From NCBI GenBank assembly GCA_963708905.1, contig CAVPUV010000052.1, positions 186,001 through 250,000 on the forward strand: a stretch of DNA of 64,000 nucleotides. The letters run 5' to 3'. This document shows, one piece after another, positions 60,152-64,000 of the stretch; the stretch's first letter is position 1; each line of letters starts with the position of its first letter. Under the pieces are notes generated by a model. That model searched no databases and was not told the origin of the DNA. It saw nothing but the letters and a program-made list of their open reading frames with translations. The position numbers and the translations under genes were made by a program. Source of the DNA: SHZL01 sp963708905. GTDB taxonomy: Bacteria > Pseudomonadota > Gammaproteobacteria > Xanthomonadales > SZUA-36.

Positions 60152-61573
60152 ATGACCTACAACGACAAAGTAGTCCGGCAATTCGTTGTGATGACCATCG
60201 TCTGGGGCATCGTCGGGATGCTGGTTGGCGTCATCATCGCCGCGCAGCTATGGTTGCCGCAGCTGAATTTCGACATAGCCTGGTTGAGCTATGGCCGGCT
60301 ACGGCCCCTGCACACCAATGCCGTTATTTTCGCTTTCGGTGGATCGGCCCTGATCGGGACCTCGTTCTACGTGGTGCAGCGAACCTGCCACACCAGACTG
60401 TTTGCAGGTGCCCTGGCCTCATTCGTATTCTGGGGTTGGCAACTGGTCATTGTCGCCGCCGCCGTCAGCTTGCCGCTGGGCATGACCCAAGGCAAGGAAT
60501 ATGCCGAATTGGAGTGGCCGATCGACTGGCTGATCACCGTGGTTTGGGTGGCTTATGCTATCGTGTTTTTTGGCACGATCGCCAGGCGCCGGGTCAGTCA
60601 TATATACGTTGCCAACTGGTTCTACGCTGCGTTCATCCTGACCATTGCCATACTCCATATCGTCAATAACCTGGCATTGCCAGCCAGCGCCTTCAAGTCC
60701 TACCCGATATACTCCGGCGCTGTTGATGCCATGGTGCAATGGTGGTACGGACACAATGCCGTGGGGTTTTTCCTTACGGCCGGTTTTCTGGCCATGATGT
60801 ATTACTTCGTCCCCAAACAGGCCGAGGGTCCGGTGTACTCCTACCGTCTGTCCATCGTTCACTTCTGGGCCTTGATTGCAATTTACATGTGGGCAGGACC
60901 GCACCATTTGCATTACACCGCCTTACCGGACTGGATCCAATCGCTGGGCATGGTGTTCTCCCTCATCCTGCTGGCGCCCAGTTGGGGAGGCATGATCAAT
61001 GGCATCATGACGCTTTCAGGCGCCTGGCATAAGCTGCGCACGGATCCGGTGCTGAAATTCATGATCGTGGCTTTGAGTTTCTATGGCATGTCGACTTTTG
61101 AAGGCCCGATGATGTCGATCAAGACCGTTAATGCGCTCAGTCATTACACCGATTGGACCATCGGTCACGTGCATTCCGGCGCGCTCGGCTGGGTTGGCCT
61201 GATGACGATTGGTTCTCTGTATTGCCTGATTCCCCGCCTGATGGGTGAAAAACAGATGTTCAGCGTCAAGGCTGTAGACCTGCATTTCTGGGTTTCAACG
61301 ATCGGCATCATTCTCTATATTGCGTCCATGTGGATTGCCGGAGTGATGCAGGGCCTGATGTGGCGGGCATTCAATGATGACGGTACGCTTACCTACAGCT
61401 TCATCGAAACCATCGCAGCGACCAAGCCTTACTACGCCATACGACTGCTGGGTGGGTTGATGTACTTGTCGGGTATGTTCGTGATGGCCTGGAATACCTG
61501 GAAAACCATGGCTAATAAAGAGCCACAGATATTTCTAGCGGCAGCCCCGGCGTACTGGGGAGATGCGGCATGA
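60152..61573 (+). CDS. ccoN: cbb3-type cytochrome c oxidase subunit I
   Basis: CcoN carries the haem b and haem b3-CuB centres of the high-affinity oxidase. The 473-residue membrane protein has about twelve helices. Key residues are seen in LRPLHTNAVIFAFGG (haem His), WWYGHNAVGFFLTAGFLAMMYYFVPKQ (CuB His and cross-link Tyr region), WAGPHHLHYTALPDW (CuB His pair) and TIGHVHSGALGWVGL (haem ligands). The start follows GGGAATGATCC. ccoO overlaps its stop. Confidence 0.97.
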   Translation: MTYNDKVVRQFVVMTIVWGIVGMLVGVIIAAQLWLPQLNFDIAWLSYGRLRPLHTNAVIFAFGGSALIGTSFYVVQRTCHTRLFAGALASFVFWGWQLVIVAAAVSLPLGMTQGKEYAELEWPIDWLITVVWVAYAIVFFGTIARRRVSHIYVANWFYAAFILTIAILHIVNNLALPASAFKSYPIYSGAVDAMVQWWYGHNAVGFFLTAGFLAMMYYFVPKQAEGPVYSYRLSIVHFWALIAIYMWAGPHHLHYTALPDWIQSLGMVFSLILLAPSWGGMINGIMTLSGAWHKLRTDPVLKFMIVALSFYGMSTFEGPMMSIKTVNALSHYTDWTIGHVHSGALGWVGLMTIGSLYCLIPRLMGEKQMFSVKAVDLHFWVSTIGIILYIASMWIAGVMQGLMWRAFNDDGTLTYSFIETIAATKPYYAIRLLGGLMYLSGMFVMAWNTWKTMANKEPQIFLAAAPAYWGDAA

Positions 61574-62178
61574 GTGCAGGTCACAAAAGGCTGGAGAAAA
61601 ACATTGGTCTGATGGCAGTGTTCGTCGTGATCGTGGTCAGCATCGGTGGCCTGGTGGAAATCCTGCCACTGATCTTCAATGAACCGCGCTTGCCGGCGGC
61701 AGGCATCAAACCGTATCCGGCTCTGCAGTTGGCGGGACGGGACATTTATATCCGCGAAGGCTGTTATGGCTGCCATTCGCAGATGATTCGCCCGTTCAGA
61801 AGTGAAACCGAACGCTACGGCGCCTATTCGGTCGCAGGAGAAAGCGTTTATGACCGGCCCTTCCAATGGGGTTCCAAACGCACCGGCCCCGATCTGGCCC
61901 GGGTTGGTGGCCGTTATAGCGACGAATGGCATGTCATCCACCTGACGAATCCGCGCAATGTGGTGCCCGAATCCAATATGCCGGGCTATCCCTGGATGCA
62001 GCAGCGCACCGTGGACCCTGAATTGGTGCAAGGTAATATGCGCGCACTGCAGGCCTTGGGCGATCCGTACACAGATGAGGAAATTGCCGCTGCGCCAGGC
62101 GAGGTGAAAGGCAAGACCGAAATGGATGCTCTGGTGGCATATCTGCAAGGACTGGGTCATGCACGGAGTGGTCGCTGA
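61570..62178 (+). CDS. ccoO: cbb3-type cytochrome c oxidase subunit II
   Basis: CcoO is the membrane-anchored monohaem cytochrome c subunit. The 202-residue protein has an N-terminal helix (IGLMAVFVVIVVSIGGLVEI), the haem c motif in YIREGCYGCHSQMIRPF, and YGAYSVAGESVYDRPFQWGSKRTGPDLARVGGRYSDEWHVIHL with the distal Met later (PESNMPGYPWM). It overlaps ccoN by 4 bases. Confidence 0.97.
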   Translation: MSAGHKRLEKNIGLMAVFVVIVVSIGGLVEILPLIFNEPRLPAAGIKPYPALQLAGRDIYIREGCYGCHSQMIRPFRSETERYGAYSVAGESVYDRPFQWGSKRTGPDLARVGGRYSDEWHVIHLTNPRNVVPESNMPGYPWMQQRTVDPELVQGNMRALQALGDPYTDEEIAAAPGEVKGKTEMDALVAYLQGLGHARSGR

Positions 62179-62179
62179 C

Positions 62180-62380
62180 ATGTCGCTGTTCCACATCGAC
62201 CTCAATGCCGTCAGGGGTTTGTTGTTGATCGCGCTGATGATCGGTTTCCTGGGCGTGTGGGCATGGGCCTGGAGCAGTAAGCGGAAAGCAGTATTTCACG
62301 CTGCCAGCATGTCGCCCCTGGAAGAAGACCAGGCGGAAGACTTTACCAGCCACGGCGTAAAAACCGGAGTTCAGGAGTAG
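62180..62380 (+). CDS. ccoQ: cbb3 oxidase small subunit CcoQ
   Basis: CcoQ is a small single-helix protein that stabilises the oxidase. The 66-residue protein has one helix (GLLLIALMIGFLGVWAWAW) followed by SSKRKAVFHAASMSPLEEDQ, the FixQ/CcoQ pattern of W-x-W, basic residues and a short acidic tail. I chose the ATG at 62180, one base after the ccoO stop, over an earlier in-frame start within ccoO. Confidence 0.93.
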   Translation: MSLFHIDLNAVRGLLLIALMIGFLGVWAWAWSSKRKAVFHAASMSPLEEDQAEDFTSHGVKTGVQE

Positions 62381-62383
62381 TCC

Positions 62384-63286
62384 ATGCTGAATTCGTTTTG
62401 GAACTGGTTTGTCATTATCCTTACGATCGGCAGCATTCTGGCATGCTGGTGGCTGTTGCGTTGGACCAAGGGCATATCCAATCGGCAAGGAGATGAAATT
62501 GGTCCCAGCGGACATGTCTGGGATGATGACCTGGTCGAATTAAATGCACCTTTACCGCGCTGGTGGCTCTATCTTTTCAACATCACGATTGTCTTCGCAC
62601 TGGTGTACCTGGTGATTTTCCCCGGATTGGGTAATGTGCCCGGGATCCTTGGCTGGAGCCAGATCAGCCGCTACGAAGCTGAGGCGAGCCAGGCTGCAGC
62701 CGCGCAGGAAAGCGTTTATGCCCGCTTCCGCGAGATGGATGCCGCAGAGTTGGTGGCTGACGCCGAAGCCAATAACATAGGCCGACGCCTGTTCGCCCAC
62801 AATTGCGTGATGTGCCATGGTTCGGATGGACGAGGCGCGCAAGGGTTTCCGAACCTGAGCGATGGTGACTGGTTGTATGGTGAGTCCTTCGAGCAGATCC
62901 TGACCACCATTCGCCAGGGCAGGGTGGGCGTGATGCCACCGATGGGCGCCGCGTTGGGAGAAGAAGGTCTGCGCAATGTCGTTGCATATGTGCAGCAACT
63001 ATCCGGTCAAAAGGCCGATGGTGGCCTCGCAGCAGCCGGCAAGGTGCCGTTCGACACTATTTGCGCGGCTTGCCATGGTCCCGATGGCACTGGTAACCAA
63101 CTTCTTGGGGCGCCGAATTTGACCGATGATATCTGGCTGCATGGCGGCACGCCGGAGCTGATCACACAGACCGTGAACCTGGGCCGCAATGACAAGATGC
63201 CCGCGCACGAAACCTTGTTGAATGAAGACCGGCAGCGGCTGTTGGCCGCCTATGTAATTTCCCTGTCTGCGGCACACGAAGAGTGA
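62384..63286 (+). CDS. ccoP: cbb3-type cytochrome c oxidase subunit III (dihaem)
   Basis: CcoP carries two c-type haems and passes electrons to CcoO. The 300-residue protein has an N-terminal FixP domain with helices WNWFVIILTIGSILACWWLL and WWLYLFNITIVFALVYLVIF, separated by WDDDLVELNAPLPRWW, and two haem motifs, CVMCHGSDG and CAACHGPDG, with distal Met candidates in VMPPMG and DKMPAH. The dihaem form is standard. It ends ccoNOQP. Confidence 0.97.
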   Translation: MLNSFWNWFVIILTIGSILACWWLLRWTKGISNRQGDEIGPSGHVWDDDLVELNAPLPRWWLYLFNITIVFALVYLVIFPGLGNVPGILGWSQISRYEAEASQAAAAQESVYARFREMDAAELVADAEANNIGRRLFAHNCVMCHGSDGRGAQGFPNLSDGDWLYGESFEQILTTIRQGRVGVMPPMGAALGEEGLRNVVAYVQQLSGQKADGGLAAAGKVPFDTICAACHGPDGTGNQLLGAPNLTDDIWLHGGTPELITQTVNLGRNDKMPAHETLLNEDRQRLLAAYVISLSAAHEE

Positions 63287-63308
63287 GCTGCGGCCGGTTC
63301 AGACTACC

Positions 63309-63677
63309 GTGACGAAAAATACCGAAAGTGTCCCCGGGCGTTGGAATCGGCGTCGACGGGATATAGGTCTGGTTATCTGGGTTGCATTTCTGGCATCCTG
63401 CGCAGGAACTCTGGTCATATTCGCCGTTCTCGACCCGGAAGCATTAAACGACGCCTGGGTGCTGCCCTGGGAAATGGGCCGCAAACTTGCTTACAGCTTG
63501 GGCTTCCTGTTCCTTTTTCTCATCGGTTTGCTGGCCAGCGCTTTGACGGTCTTCATGATTCGCACTGGCCCACGCGATGGTCATCGCTACGGCAAGGGGC
63601 GCAGGCCACCGCCTGCAATCAAGGAATCTGCGGCCGACGATCCGGAACTAGGCATCGCCCCAGAGGACTGGCGGTGA
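63309..63677 (+). CDS. Small two-helix membrane protein between ccoP and ccoG
   Basis: The 122-residue protein has two hydrophobic segments (IGLVIWVAFLASCAGTLVIFAV and KLAYSLGFLFLFLIGLLASALTVFM) and a polar Pro/Arg-rich tail ending DPELGIAPEDWR. I do not recognise a named family; it is not FixH by sequence. It starts 22 bases after ccoP, and its stop overlaps the ccoG start (GTGA), so a role in cbb3 oxidase assembly is a reasonable guess. Confidence 0.75.
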   Translation: MTKNTESVPGRWNRRRRDIGLVIWVAFLASCAGTLVIFAVLDPEALNDAWVLPWEMGRKLAYSLGFLFLFLIGLLASALTVFMIRTGPRDGHRYGKGRRPPPAIKESAADDPELGIAPEDWR

Positions 63678-64000
63678 GCAGCCCCGTTCCGGTACAGGGC
63701 TCGCTGTACCGGAAGGAACCCAAGGTTTATCCGCGCCAGGTGAACGGGCGCTTTGCACGTTTGCGCGACTTGGCCATGTACGTTCTGTTGGGGCTGTATT
63801 ATTTTCTGCCGTGGATGACCATCGGCGAACATCAGGCCCTGTTGTTCGACCTTCCCGCCCGCAAATTTTACATTTTTGGGCTGACATTCTGGCCACAGGA
63901 TTTCATCTACCTGGCCACCTTGCTGATTTCAGCCGGCTTGTCCTTGTTTTTCTTCACCGCACTGGCAGGCCGATTGTGGTGTGGTTATGCCTGCCCGCAA
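63674..64000 (+). CDS. ccoG: Cytochrome c oxidase accessory protein CcoG, 3' end outside window
   Basis: CcoG is a membrane ferredoxin-like protein needed for copper delivery to cbb3 oxidase. The visible 109 residues start at a GTG: SLYRKEPKVYPRQVNGRFAR, then a helix LAMYVLLGLYYFLPWM, DLPARKFYIFGLTFWPQDFIYL, a second helix, and GRLWCGYACPQ with the first of the Cys motifs at the window edge. The order ccoNOQP-ccoG is standard. Confidence 0.95.
   Translation, partial: MSSPVPVQGSLYRKEPKVYPRQVNGRFARLRDLAMYVLLGLYYFLPWMTIGEHQALLFDLPARKFYIFGLTFWPQDFIYLATLLISAGLSLFFFTALAGRLWCGYACPQ

Overview
The window is a chromosomal segment of a gammaproteobacterium with moderately high GC. The evidence is gene order: aat, a FemAB-like acyltransferase gene, trxB, ftsK, lolA and serS in a row; lolC/E-lolD-comEC followed by exbBD-msbA-lpxK-kdsB; uvrC-pgsA; rne divergent from rluC; and a ccoNOQP respiratory operon beside a HiPIP gene. 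I cannot name a genus.

Region 1 (1-9.8 kb) is defence DNA: the distal part of a type I-E CRISPR-Cas operon (cas7e cut by the window edge, cas5e, cas6e, cas1e, cas2e) and an array of 66 repeats and 65 spacers. Two DUF433/DUF5615 toxin-antitoxin pairs sit between cas6e and cas1e. A third pair (ribbon-helix-helix/ParE) follows the array. Each of the three pairs is followed at once by cas1e: by the intact gene in one case and by a short remnant of its first codons in the other two. Between the first two pairs a cas1e-head remnant is fused to a duplicated cas6e tail. I read this as repeated recombination at one slot, just upstream of the cas1e start, that collects toxin-antitoxin cassettes.

Region 2 (9.8-30.3 kb) holds a CheY/CheC/hybrid-kinase signalling trio, a small wHTH regulator, a deleted short-chain dehydrogenase, and then housekeeping genes (yigZ, xseA, greB, an hsp20 gene with a sigma-32-like promoter, plsC, rhomboid, aat, trxB, ftsK, lolA, serS, yccA). 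serS carries an apparent +1 frameshift near codon 29. A 163-bp hairpin-forming repeat lies between greB and hsp20; a second copy lies at 46.2 kb.

Region 3 (30.5-35.3 kb) is a small accessory island at a tRNA-Ser(UGA) gene: a duplicated tRNA 5' half, a truncated integrase, a SEC-C/coiled-coil/RelE-like protein, a PIN-RHH toxin-antitoxin pair, a 19-bp copy of the tRNA 3' end (a likely attachment site), and a HigBA pair just outside it.

Region 4 (35.3-64 kb) is core genome again: an LLM-class oxidoreductase, yjjX, a GacA/UvrY-type regulator, rne, rluC, the Lol exporter, comEC, exbBD, msbA-lpxK-kdsB (LPS export and synthesis), uvrC, pgsA, ispG, a methyltransferase, ygfZ, ygfX, a FixL/FixJ-like two-component pair, a train of six hairpins, a receiver-like protein with Glu in place of the phospho-acceptor Asp, a HiPIP, and the cbb3 oxidase genes ccoNOQP, ending inside ccoG. 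FixLJ-like genes upstream of a high-affinity oxidase suggest control by oxygen or redox state.
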